DNA of 64,000 nt from Massariosphaeria phaeospora (taxonomy: Eukaryota; Ascomycota; Dothideomycetes; Pleosporales): NCBI GenBank assembly GCA_011032825.1, contig JAADJZ010000030.1:186001-250000 (forward strand), read 5' to 3'. Below the pieces are notes generated by a model. That model searched no databases, had not been told where the DNA came from, and saw only the letters and a program-made list of their open reading frames with translations. Shown here piece by piece: positions 45,399 through 57,053 of this stretch (positions within the stretch are counted from its first letter, which is position 1; each line of letters opens with the position of its first letter). The position numbers were made by a program, and so were the translations under genes.

Positions 45399-46406
45399 TG
45401 TGTAGCAGTAGAGGGACTAGATGAGAGTTGGGTATCTGTCGAGAGACGTCTTGGTCGGGTTTCTGATAGCGGTAGACACAGATAAAACGATATCTGTGCA
45501 GTAGTGATATGAGTGTGGAGAAAAAGAATTGGAGGGCCGGCTTAAGAGTCCAATAATTTATCTAAGCGTTGAAGCGGAAGTTCGGTAACGCTTTGTGGAA
45601 GGGGCGCATCGTCCCATGGTTGAGTGTATCATCTTGCTTGGTATGCAAGCCCAACTCCAACCTGCGCACCTTGTAGTCGACGAATTGGATTGGATTAGAT
45701 TAACTTTACTGATGCGATGCTGGAGCCATACCACGGCAAGGGCGAGTCACCTGAACGCGAAAACCCCAGTAGCTCCTTCCGACGGGCACTTAATCCGCTC
45801 GATATCTATACCGCACAGCGAATTGCGTAAAAGCATGAGGCCGATCTCAAACAGTGGAAGTAGATGTGCTGAGGAAATGCAAAACAGTATCGCACCAGAA
45901 TATATTCTTGACCTGAGAACACAAGAAGATTTCTACCGAAGAAACTCCTATGCGACTTTTTTTCGTACACGTAGCACTTGAATGCAAGGCGCAGGTTCCC
46001 ACCAAGCAGTACGGCGGAATTGAAATCGGGAAAGTTTGAGCGGTCAAATCGAACACATCTCATCGTGCCAAGGTATGGCTCTAACGAGCCAATGAGCACC
46101 GCGGTATTGGATAACTAGCTTCCTAGTTGTGTTGAGAGATAGAAAGTTTGCAGCGCGAATGCTGTGATTCAAATAGAGACGAAGGGGTATTTCAGGAAAC
46201 GACATCGACTTGGAAAAGGGGGAGACAAAAAAAAAGAGCTACGATACACCACCAAACTCCTCCTACGGAGTATCAGATCGGACGAAATAAGCACATACAT
46301 GGTAGCGCGTCTGCCACAGTAGATACTGACCTTGAGATATCAGGCTTGAGACTAGTCCTGATCGCAATAGAGCGAGTGCTTCGGAACGCCCTTGCTTCAG
46401 AAGCCC
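45399..46406. other. Intergenic region (1.0 kb)
   Basis: Promoter side of the MFS gene and 3' side of the kinase-vWA gene. Short motif-free open frames only. Confidence 0.55.
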
Positions 46407-49400
46407 TCAGCTGTTTTGCAGCCCATTTTGGACACCGCTTTGATAGATACTGGGCCGCTGACTGTGGTGACTGGCATTGCGGGCAAGCGCCGGCGGTATC
46501 TCGTCGTCGTCCCAATGTCTGTCAAACGCCCCGAGGAGCATCTTCAAAACGTTCCCGTCATGTCTCGTAGTGTCCACAATATCCCTGCATCGCGCGTCAA
46601 TTATAGCTAGTGAAAGCTTCCGACGAAGAGAACCGACTTACATCTTGATATCAGGGAATTCTTCTTGTAGCCGAGAATCGAGTAGATCAAGACGCTCCAT
46701 GCCCACCTCATCGCGGCCAAAGCGGATGAATTGGATACCGACTTTCGTGTCGAGATTCAGTTTGGAAATGGTATTGCGAATAGGTTGTTCGACCCCGCAC
46801 ACTGGCGGAGGACCTTCTTGCCAGACACCATCAGTCAGAATGTAAACACTCAGCCCGCGCTTTTTCTTTCCTTGCATCAACGTGCTAGGAGATAGCATGC
46901 TAAAGCGGGACCGACCGCGGGACTTCTCCGTAGATTGTGTGTCGAAGTGGGCGCCAAAGCGTTCAAGAATGCCCGCTAACGCTTGCTTCATGTCACATTC
47001 ACCGCCAGCCTGAGGCTTGTTTTTCTCGATTTGCCTGATAAGTTCCTTTCGTTTGGTCTTGTTGACTGATGTGCTAGGCGCACTGGTGAAGTAGAGATCT
47101 ATCCCATCGTTGTCTGTATGTTTTACTATGCCAGCTAAGGCCTGGAAAACACGAATGACCTGCGGCCAGCTTTCCTCCATCGATTTAGAGTCGTCTATCA
47201 GAAATACCTAGCGTATTGTCAACAAATGGGCGGATGGGTTGCAGATTAATCATACATGATCCCGACCTTCCAGCCTGCCAAGAATGTTATTGATTGGACA
47301 CCAAAACCCTTTCGGTATGGGATTGCTTCTCTTCCAATTCAAAGCATACTCGATCGTAACGGATTCGTATTTTTGCCCCTTCTTTATGCGATGGGAAATA
47401 GAGATAGATGTTGATGAGGGGCTATGAAGAGACTGGGATCCGTTAGTGTTCACCTGATAATTATTTTGGTATGTTGGTGAAACCACGCTGGTAAAGTATC
47501 CGTTAGCATGTGAGTCGGCTTCGGGTTCTGAGTGGTGTTGATTGTTCACTACGGGAGATCGTGAGTTATCTTGTGCGAAACTGACCCTCGAAGACATGAG
47601 TCCAGAAGATCCATTGCTTGATGTTCGGCGTTTGTTAGGTGACGAGGGAGCCATAATCGACCTCGTTCCAACCTCACTCGACATCAGGTTGGGGCTTGTG
47701 GGTGGAGAATGTGTAATGTTGAGACCGCCGATCATTCCCTCAGGTATATCGCGTAGATTCCCAGGGTGATCCTGCAACGAATGCCATTGGCGGGCTATAG
47801 GGTGCGGGCCACTGCCAGGTCGGGTAGGTGTTTGTGGTGGAGTTCGGCGAAGCGGCGTCGGAAATGCGAACCCATCTATGGGAACTTGCGGAGGCGTCTG
47901 GCGTGGAACATCTGGCCGAGTCGATGAGATCGGGCTCATAAAATGCGGTTGAGGTGGAAATATAGATTGGACCACTGGACCTGAAATCTTTCTGAACGCG
48001 CTAGGAAACTGAATATCTTTGGTTATTTCCACAATTCGTTGGGCATTTTTTACTGCATGAACCGCGGGGGGACGGAGATGGAAGTTTGTTTCGAACATCG
48101 GAGCAATAAACATGATGATATCCCCGAGTATGTTATCGGAGACCCGCCGCTCCTGACGAAGACGGCGGTGCATGGTATTGACAGCCGGAAGAGCGTCTGT
48201 GCCATCATGGAAACAATCGCCGTATCCAGCGGCGGCGTATGCCTCACTAATTTGGGAGCGACGAAGATCTGCGTACTGTGTGAGGCCGTCCTCACCCAGC
48301 ACCACCCATACCGCTGCCTCACTTAGAATACAGCCGAGCGACCATATATCGATTGAAGGCTCCACGAGGATGTTGCTTTGCTGGAGGCTCCCTAGTCGAC
48401 AGCATTCAGGGGCGCCTGTTTAAATCTTAGAAAAGGATGATCTCGTTGACGAATTTACCTACTGTACATCGGTGTTCCGTATCTGTCGATGGCACCGACG
48501 TGCTCGTCCGGATGCACTTTCGCTATGAAGTGGCTTAAGCCGAGGTCGGCAATTTTGAAAGTAACATCGTACTCGGATGGGCCAGCTCCAGAAACGACAA
48601 GGATGTTTTCTGGTTTTATGTCTTGATGAATTCTGAAGTACTATTAGCAGATACATAGTGAGAGACAGTAACTGTGTGACATTACCCTTGTAGGAGATGT
48701 GTTTCATCCCCAGGTCTTCGAAGCTCGTGTATCCGCTCCAACGCCGTGACTATGCCAAGAAGGTTTGACCAAAACTCAGCAATATCCGCATCCTTTGTAG
48801 GAGGCTTCCTACTGCGAAAAAAATCAAGCAATGTGCCTTGATCTGCGTATTCGAGAAGAATGTTGTATGTGTTTCCTTGCCTCCACGATCCATAGAACAT
48901 GATCATATTCTTGACATACTTCTCTTGATGCATCAAGTGTTTGAACGCGTTAACCTCGTCGTAGTAATACTTCTTGGCGTCGTCGGTGAAGTAGGTTTTG
49001 AGTACGAAGTAATTCCCGAGAGGGTCGCTAGGATATGACTGGAGCGTGTTGTGATTAGCTTTGACGTTCATATGGTTGGCAGCTAGTAGATATACATACG
49101 TCGTTGATCAAATGATTATATTCTTGGGGCACAGTAACTTGAGATATCCTAGCGCTGCCGTGGGAGTTCAGAGTTTTCACCTCTTCAATAGGGAGTATAT
49201 GATTCTCGTCGAAGTGTGGGTCATTCATTAGCAGCTGTCTTTCAAAGTCCTGTACACAGAACGTCCATTGGGTTTCCTTGAATCGCTCTAGATCTTGGGT
49301 ATCGGATGGCCACTGCTGATGGGGGACAGAATAGAAGGGGAGATGCACATCATCAAGATGGGCGTAGGGAATTAGATTGTGGATGAGCTGAGACCGGCCG

Positions 49401-49648
49401 ATAAGAACCAGAATCGAGAAAACACGGAGGTAACGTTGTTTTATCAAATCCATTGTTGAGGGGTTTAGCGCACCCGGTCCGGCACCTAGCGCCTGTATGA
49501 TGCGACCCTTGGTCCAGTAGGATGCAAGACTGTTAAACGGTGTAAATGGTTTTGGTCCATCTGCGGTTCTCCCAATGACTTCAATTGTCCGGACATGCGT
49601 GTCAAATTCTTCTCTCGCGCGTGCCATGCCGCCTGTAACGTTCGCCAT
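46407..49648 (-). CDS. Protein kinase fused to a von Willebrand factor A domain
   Basis: Six exons: 49648-49100, 49038-48686, 48632-48463, 48415-47256, 47207-46642 and 46584-46407, with introns of 47-61 bp, giving 991 residues. Residues 1-150 form a helical N-terminal domain common to fungal kinases of this type. The kinase domain (about 155-440) has a degenerate glycine loop, the lysine of FVLKTY, the catalytic loop HQDIKPEN (Arg of HRD is Gln), IADLGLS (DLG in place of DFG), APECC and DIWSLGC. The key Asp, Lys and Asn are kept, so activity is likely. A Ser/Pro-rich linker (about 470-680) follows. The vWA domain starts near 740 with FLIDDSKSM, a complete DxSxS metal site, and includes VYILTDG; the last exon finishes it (NVLKMLLGAFDRHW). 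vWA domains bind protein partners. Such kinase-vWA fusions occur widely in filamentous ascomycetes but have no established role. The neighbour is a CorA-like gene on the same strand. Confidence 0.9.
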
Positions 49649-50838
49649 GACAACGCGGCAGAGCTACGCAAGCAATACAGGCCCGCAACTCGTAAAAAGG
49701 GGGAGAAGAACGGATGGTAATGCGGAAGATGCGGTGATCGAGGATGCAGTGATCGAGTACCGGGAAGACGTTGGAGTTTTTTCGTTCGCAGGTGAGTAGT
49801 GTTGGTGGCAGCCTTGGGCCAGTTATAAAGCACACCCACATAAGCTTGGGCAGGCTGAACGCAAGCAGCTGTACATGTCCACCAATAGCTGTCATCTGCA
49901 CGAGCGGCAGAGGCAGACGCCGTGGTCCCTCATGGACAAGCGAATGCTTGCGCCGTCTGAGCAAAACGAGAAGTTTTTGCTCAACAGAGACCCAGATGAA
50001 TGGTCGATATGTCTGAAACAATTCAACCCTAGAAACCATCCAACTCTCATCTGGAACATTGTTTCCTCCTGGACGCAATGTTAGGTCGATGACGTCGGGA
50101 CATTTTCAGCGGCGCCAGATGGGACTTTTGGTGGCTGCTGCTGGCTGTGCATCCGGCTGTGCTACCGATTTCGCAGCAAATCCGCCCTGAATCAGCCTGG
50201 TGGTTCCCATTTCGCACTTATGATGTGGCGCGCATGTTGTAGAGGTGTATTGTGAGCGAAGACGTCAGAATAGAAGTTTGCACTAAGAGCTCTAAGGATC
50301 ATCGGACGGGTCCCTGCACGCTTCAGGATCCAATCATCTGCCAAGACAGGAGGGTACTCCACAGAATGCTCGCCAGAAGGAGCTGTGGTGTCCATGATGT
50401 CTTGTTTGCAATCTTTTCAGTTGTGAAATACGCTGTGGCAACCTGAACATAGACTTCGCGTTACCGGAATCGAGTAGTCAGCAGGTGAGTGCATATCCCG
50501 TTGAGAACAGGCTCCTACATCTTGCACATAAACAGTCTGTCTGGAGAATATGCCTTGGTCTCATGGCCCCATGAGTGCGACCGGTCAATGCACAGCCACA
50601 ATTTTAGCGCCATTGAGGTGTGACCGACTGTGGTCCCCTCGAGGCAGTGCTTCAAGCTTACAGCCCCACTTCAACTATCCAATCTGTCTACCAATAGTGT
50701 CTATCGTCTAATATATGAAATCAGTCAGTAATGCACGCTGAAGTTGAAGATCCCCGAAATACAACCATCCCATCTGCTACTGTGTACATGAATTGAAGAA
50801 AATACCGAAGATGATAAGAAAGGACATCAGGTTGCTGT
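49649..50838. other. Intergenic region between kinase-vWA and CorA-like genes
   Basis: 1.2 kb, no convincing gene. Both neighbours are on the minus strand, so this holds the kinase promoter and the CorA-like 3' flank. Confidence 0.55.
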
Positions 50839-52991
50839 TCAGACGTTGTTAGACCAACCATACTTAGCCGTAGCTTCCTTCCGGCGCCTTTCTCCTCTGT
50901 TGACTGATCGATACACCAACCACCAAGCCAGAAAGGTGATTATCATCAAAGGTATGCAGATAGCAAGATATATTCTCAAGCCCTTGCTTTGGAAATGCTG
51001 CTCCTCGTTAGTCGGAAATTTGACAATATCTGTACTCATAAACGTTGAGATAAAGGTCCCCGGCAAGTATAAGAGTGTCACTAAGGTGATGATGCGCATG
51101 GACACCGTCTCCTGCTTTGTCTTTTGTGCGATGTCGTGCATATCGTTCGTAAGAACTTCCATTTTACTGGCTGATTCTTGAGATTTCTTCGCGAATACTT
51201 CACTCGCTTGCATACTTTGGTACTGGAGAATGCCATATAGCTTGGTGATCGGTTAGAAGAGACGAGACAGTAGAAGGTGAGATTCTTACAAAAGTTTGGC
51301 GTTCCGCTAACAAACGCAAAAGTGTGTCAGTTCTGGTATGCTGCATTCGCAGGTCTTTTTCGACTCCCTTGACATATTTGTCAAATTTCGTGATTTCAAA
51401 GCGGCAGTTGGCTTTTATTTCCGGTGGGAGGTCAGGATGGTCGGCAATATACGCATAATGTAATCGTAGCTCTTCGAGTATTTCCATATTCAATCGCAGC
51501 ACCAGCGATACTTCCTGTGCCTTTTCTTCGATATATTGAATTCGCTGGAGGTCGCTGAATTTGAATTTCTCTGCCGATCCCAAAACTTCAGCTTCTTCCA
51601 TGCCTGGTGGCAAGGTGGGCGGCTGAGCTCGCAAATTCTGTGCAGTGGCATGGCACCGGCCCTTTTCACCCGGAGTCTCCAACAGGCCGGATTGAGAACT
51701 CCATAATTTGGAGACGTCAAACTTTTGCTTGAGCGAGTTGAGACTCCGCTGCACAGCAGAGCGGAATCCAACCGTAGAACGTGCCCAGCTAGCCTGATGG
51801 CAGCGTTCATTGGTGGCCGTCTGAGCTTGTGACAGATTCGAGGACGTTCTTAGCGGGGCAAGTGTTGTTGAAGAGTATGTTTGAGATCGTCCGAATGGAC
51901 TGGCGATTGAAGATTTTCCTGTTCCCACGCGGGAAAAGCTCGGGAAAATACCATGAAAGCTGCGAGGACTGGTCGGGGGAGAAAGAGGCGGGGGTGGTGG
52001 GACCCGAGAAGTACGGGTTGGACTGGGAGGCCGATCGACGACATTTGAGACAGCATCGCGCATCAACGGTTGCAGGGAATTCTCGAGATCGTTAATATAC
52101 CATCGCCAGTTCTCTACTGACCAATCGCAGAGCACCATATGACTCTTGAGGCTTGCCAGAAAGGCATCGGCTACGGTGGCAAAGCTAGACGAGTCCCACG
52201 TCTTCGCAAGACCAGAGAGACGTTTCTTTATGACATTGTTCCCCTTTATTGTTACCCAAACAGACCTCCCAGTCTCGAAGTCGAATGTGTGGTACACAGC
52301 GGTTTGGCGTACAGACCATGGCAAATCTGCTTCCTTCGGCGATTCTTCGACTGATCGCAGATTGTAACATATGCGCATTTCTCGACCTGATCGACCAAGT
52401 TGAGAGATAGAGAGTCCTTGTGGTTTTGTTTCCAAAAGACTTTCTTCTTTCAGACCTGTAAAGTAGAAGTCTTGGGCGGGCTCTTGCTCCCCAAATGGGA
52501 AAACAAAGTCCAGAAACGATGGGACTACTTGAAGATACGAAAAGAGGAAGCATATCATTTGATGCGAGACTCTTAGTGGCGCACGAGAATGATTGGCGTG
52601 GATGAAACTGACGGGGTTAGAGCCGAATTTCCATCGGGCAGATCAGGACACTCACACAAATCGGCAGAGAGGATCGATATTTCCCTCCCGTAATGCTTCT
52701 CTAAGTTGTCCTTTTAGATCCCCGAGATTGCTCATACAAGATGATGTGAACTCTAATGACGTGATTCCCGTCAGCAAATGTCCGTCAACATCAGCAGTGA
52801 GTTTTACCTTTCTGTCCAACGTTAAGGTCCAGAAAATCGAGCGCAGCGTCTTCCTCCTCAACGAACAGGCGATTTGTCTGATGGTTCAGTCGGGTAAAGT
52901 AAGCTCTGAGGGTGTATTCCAATACATCATGCTGGATGAGGTTCGTTGGATAGTTCACAAACTGGGCACAGGATTGCAGGAACTTGTCCAT
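50839..52991 (-). CDS. Fungal CorA-like membrane protein
   Basis: Large fungal protein related to CorA magnesium transporters. Exons 52991-52808, 52752-52656, 52571-51290 and 51240-50839 (introns of 55, 84 and 49 bp) give 654 residues. The start at 52991 (GAAATGGAC) gives MDKFLQSCAQF; no good ATG lies upstream in frame, though an extra 5' exon is possible. The N-terminal part includes LRAYFTRLNHQTNR and PSFLDFVFPFGEQE, blocks typical of this fungal family. A Ser/Pro-rich insert in the middle is disordered. Then come long helices and two membrane segments near the end (about 565-585 and 610-635). The loop after the first helix reads LPGTFISTFMS, where true CorA channels have GMN, so magnesium transport is doubtful. 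These proteins are variable accessory genes in Pezizomycotina, without known function. Confidence 0.87.
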
Positions 52992-54821
52992 TTCAGTGTT
53001 ACCTGGGAACTTCGAGAAGAGTATGAAAGAGCGATGAAAGTCGTAAAGGAAAATCTCCCCACTAAAGAATGAACGAAACTCGCCCCTCTTCAGCCAAAAC
53101 TTCACAACGGCTGTTATCTTTGCCTCACATAAGGCACTGTCGGGCTACACTAAAGCCGGACCGGTCAGCCCCATGCAAAAACCGTATTATCAGGTTTACG
53201 GTTTTTGCCGAGGCCGTAAAAAACGTTGACATCGCAGATCCTCCAGCCAGAGATCCCCACGTAGCGGTGCATGGTCAATCGCCTATAACGGGTAGGTTGC
53301 TCAACTGTTGCTGTTCGCGTAGCGTAATTTTCGAATCTCACGTCGATCACCCTTTACAAGGTCAACATTCCGGTTCGTCTGTTGCCACGTCGTGGTCTTA
53401 CTTCGGTGAGTTTCCTAGGGATCCAGAATCTGTATACTCCATTGACCACCTAACATGACGCTTAGACTGCGGTTTCGCTGCCCAGAAGCGCGAAAAAGCT
53501 GACCTGCAAGTAGAATTCGTAATATCCAAATATCTTGGTAAGATACCCTTCTAATGATTCTTGCGTAAGACGATAACATTCGAAGGTATCCCACCCCCAA
53601 ACAGGTTGCGCCATTTCGAGGTGGGCTGAATCGATTCCAGTCGATCGATCACACAGAGTTACTGTGTTCGAGTGATTGGTTGGTGTTAACTTAATAACCG
53701 GTGAGGGAAGAGTCGTGTTCTCGTCAGGCTAGTTTTAAGGCTCTATTTCGACAAAGTCCCCCATTTTATGTAGAACCCAGTTCCGAGTCTGACTGTGAGG
53801 CTCTTTGAGCTGAAGTTCTTTCATTCTTTGCCCACCACCGGCTGCGATAAGGCAATCAACAGCCTTGTGATGAGGTTGAGTCGCCCGGGTGCCTTCATTC
53901 CGCGGGCCAATCAAAACCGTAGGGGAAGATCAGCCCAGAAGGCAAACATCGGAAAGAGAGGTGGAGGCGAGGCCACGCGTATCTGCATATTCGTGCTGCA
54001 TAACAAACCCCATCACGAGGCCAGCTTAGCTGTGCGATGATTGGAGGCGATCGAAACCCGGTGAATAGACCTGCACACCATCTATTGCGGTTGATAATGT
54101 GGCTTGTAAAGCCGAGCTGAGGGGTATGCAAGACAAGCCGTGGCTGTCGTACTTCTTGGGAACACCTGTTCGGGGGGCACACATTGAAGTAGGGCAAGTG
54201 GTCAGGCTGAGAAGCTGAGAAAAAGCGGTGAATGAGAAGATTAAAAAGGCAACGATGAAGGGGAATTGAGCCCTAGGCCTGCGTTCCAGACAACAGTGCG
54301 CAGTCCTGGGAATTGGGGCAGCGCGTTGTGTGTTTGAGGGACGAAAACACGGATGTGACGTGGATGATAAGTAGCCCCACATTTATGTAATCACTAGAGA
54401 GGCCCGTGCGCGCTACTTTCAGTACGTTGGATGACACCTCGAGCTTTCACAATTAGGGAAAGAGTTGGTGAGAATATATAGCTTGGTATTAGGGCCAGAC
54501 AGAGAGGTATATAATCAAGTAGTTATTGCGTAGACATGCCGGAATCCTAATGAATGATTCTGCGGGCTCCAACACGCCAACACAAGCTACAACTAAGCAG
54601 ACAAAAGGACTTGGTTGCAAATGGGGAACATGTACAATTGCCTCTGATTTTACATATGTTACAGGGCAGCCGATACTTAAATCTATGATACAAGTAATTC
54701 AGGACGGACTGAGCCTGACGCACTTTGCCGGTCCATTCCGTCCTGGGACTCCTATAACAATGGGGGTTTTCGAACACAATAAGCGCCCCTGTACCCTCCT
54801 CTACAACGTAAGGCGGATTCC
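52992..54821. other. Gene-free region (1.8 kb)
   Basis: No protein gene, tRNA or rRNA recognised. Promoter side of the CorA-like gene and 3' flank of the mL50 gene. Open frames on both strands lack family motifs. Confidence 0.5.
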
Positions 54822-56712
54822 CTAGGTTTCCTGAACCAACTCCGATTTCTTCTCACGAACCAAGTCTCGTTCCCGTAACGCATATGTAACGACTTTATCG
54901 AGACCTATCCGGCGGCGTTCTTGCCGGGGAGTTATCCTCTTCCCATGGATTTCCACGTTTCCAAGATTGGATAGGTCGCCCGTGCTGGTTCTCTTCTTGC
55001 TGCGCGTGGTTACGGGACGAGGCTGCTCGATAGGCAAGGTGTTCACTTTTTCGCTTTCCTGTTGGATGAAATCGAATAGTTTTGCGGGCTGAGGCTTTGC
55101 GGCCGAGGAAAGGTGGCAGTAGAGATCGCCTAGGGTGTATATATGGTTCAGAGAAGGATCGGAGATTCGGAGGCCTGTGAGTTGAAGAAGACGTTTTGCG
55201 AGCTGTAGTTTCGGAGTTAACGGCCTGCAAATCTAGTTCAAGACCAGAGTACTTACAGCAAATTTGATTTTCGGATTAGTGAGAGGGACATGCCGCCACT
55301 TGGTCTCGAGCTTAGATGACGGCTCTGAGATGACAGTAGTAGACTCGCTGGCCATGACTGTCACTGTGTCGCGAAGTGTTTGGCGTACGGAGGCGATAGC
55401 CCCTTCACTGGACTGAGTGAGGGAGTCATAAACCATATGGCGTAGTTGGGAAATGGCTGACTCAGACGCCTGCACTTTGATGTTAAATTCTAGTTGGGGC
55501 GCTGCCTTTGGCCGCACGGTTTCTGCGTTCTCAATCAACTCGTCAGCCCTAGGAGTTTCTTCTACAGGCTTAGCACGCGGAACGGGCCTGTTAGACATGA
55601 AATCGAACGGCTTCGCGTCCGGATCTTGTTTGACCAGAGCAGCTCTTCGAGCTGGGGGTGTGTCAGGGTCCATCGTGGGTAATTCTGGCTCCAGAGCCTC
55701 TACCACCTCGCCTTCCTCAGCAAATAGCTCATCTCCCACAGCTTTACCATCAGAGGCTGGATTCCATTCTGGCACTTCCTGCATCTTGTCCAACAGCTGC
55801 TTCGCAGTCTTGCCACTCGGGAAAGCAAGTTCAAGATCACGGTTCTGGCTCCTTGTGAACGTGACGTCGTGAATCCAGGCTGGTGGCTCATATATGCCGC
55901 GGTTGGTAAACGCCGCGATGTTCATATCCTTTCCTGCCTGGTGGAGCGTGTAAGTCTCTACAACTGCTTGGTGGAATTTTTCTCGGAGGTGGACAGGATC
56001 TTTGATCTGCTCAAAACGGCCAAAGCTGTCACCAATTAGTCTATGTTTTCCAATAGCCATATAGCGATCTAGTGCCAACTGACCTATACTCAGTATATGG
56101 CTTCCCGGTCTCTTCTTGGAAAATGTCCGCCATCTTCAGATTATCATCACGTAGCGTGAAGAACGTGCCTGTTAGTTTTTCGATGCGGTCTGCCATCTTG
56201 AAATTAAGTGGAGTATACGTTCTTAACGTCAACTTCTCAAATTCTTTGGCAAGCTCTGTTTCTTCCATCTTCTCTAACCACGCTACTCCACCAACGCGTT
56301 TTAGGACACTCTCCTCATCTGCTTCTCTGTATCCAACATCTCGGACCTCACCAGGACGACTCTCGCGCCCCGTTTCGTCTACTAAAACCTCTTCCTCTTC
56401 CCCCTGCTCCTCCGGGGCTATGCGCACTGGGGAAGTAGCGTCATATGGGTCGACGTGCGAGCCAATTGGTTCCGAGTCACCCGTGAGTCGTTTCTGCCAT
56501 CGTCTTATAGATTGTTGGTATCTCTTCTTATCTTTGTTGTCTGTCAGGGAGGCACGCGATGAGGTATTGGAAAACGCCGCGGTGGTGGTTCGGAAATGAG
56601 GGCGGGGAGCGCAGACAATGCGGCACGGTAGTGGGGATGCGCAACGGTGGACTAAGGGCGATATGGAGAGATAAGGGTCAACTGCCCGTGATGTGCGTGG
56701 TATTCGGCGCAT
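54822..56712 (-). CDS. Mitochondrial large-subunit ribosomal protein mL50, with a reading-frame break
   Basis: Mitoribosome protein, nuclear-encoded. The model is 56712 to about 56086, then 56078-55257, then 55202-54822 (54-bp intron, GTAAGT..CTACAG, phase 0), about 610 residues. The start at 56712 gives an Arg-rich, acid-poor leader (MRRIPRTSRAVDPYL) that fits a mitochondrial presequence. Conserved blocks: YTPLNFKMADRIEKLTGTFF, DNLKMADIFQEETG, DRYMAIGKHRLIGDSF, DPVHLREKFHQAVVETYTLH, and after the intron LAKRLLQLTGLRI (the mL50 core), with YALRERDL near the end. Between TEY (ending 56086) and LALDRY (from 56078) seven bases separate the frames, so the frame shifts by one. Either a base was gained or miscalled, or a 67-bp intron (56150-56084, weak GTGATG donor) removes the DNLKMAD block, which I think less likely. 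Family call firm, exact model uncertain. Confidence 0.8.
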
Positions 56713-57053
56713 TGTGTTGTATGTTGCAGATAATCGCTGCGTTCGACTTGTCTGAACAATTCTAACCGGCAAAATCTCGGCAATCGGCCAATGGACACCG
56801 GGATTTTCCGACCACGGCCATGGCACACCCGATCATCCTTGGATCATATATCTGATCGTTAATTGTTGATCTAGTAGATATATCTACGTTTGGTACATTT
56901 CTGTAAGTATTGACTTTTGAGGAAGTTTGTGACGTTGTCTTGTTTGATCGCAACACAGGCATTGACCTTATTCTACCGACCTCCAGTCAGTCCTACGTTA
57001 CGATCACTAAATCACCATACTAGTTCCCGAGGTCGGACAGACGCGGGCTTCTC
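56713..57053. other. Intergenic region, mL50 promoter
   Basis: Short region between two minus-strand genes; nothing but flanks seen. An in-frame ATG at 56826 would add 38 residues to mL50 but would bury the presequence. Confidence 0.5.

Noticed and set aside
51200..52558. Start of the CorA-like protein at the ATG at 52558
   Set aside because: Two upstream exons (52991-52808, 52752-52656) restore the family's N-terminal RAYFTRLNHQT block in frame.
56713..56826. Upstream ATG at 56826 as mL50 start
   Set aside because: Would place 38 residues with acidic character before the presequence; the ATG at 56712 gives a typical mitochondrial leader.
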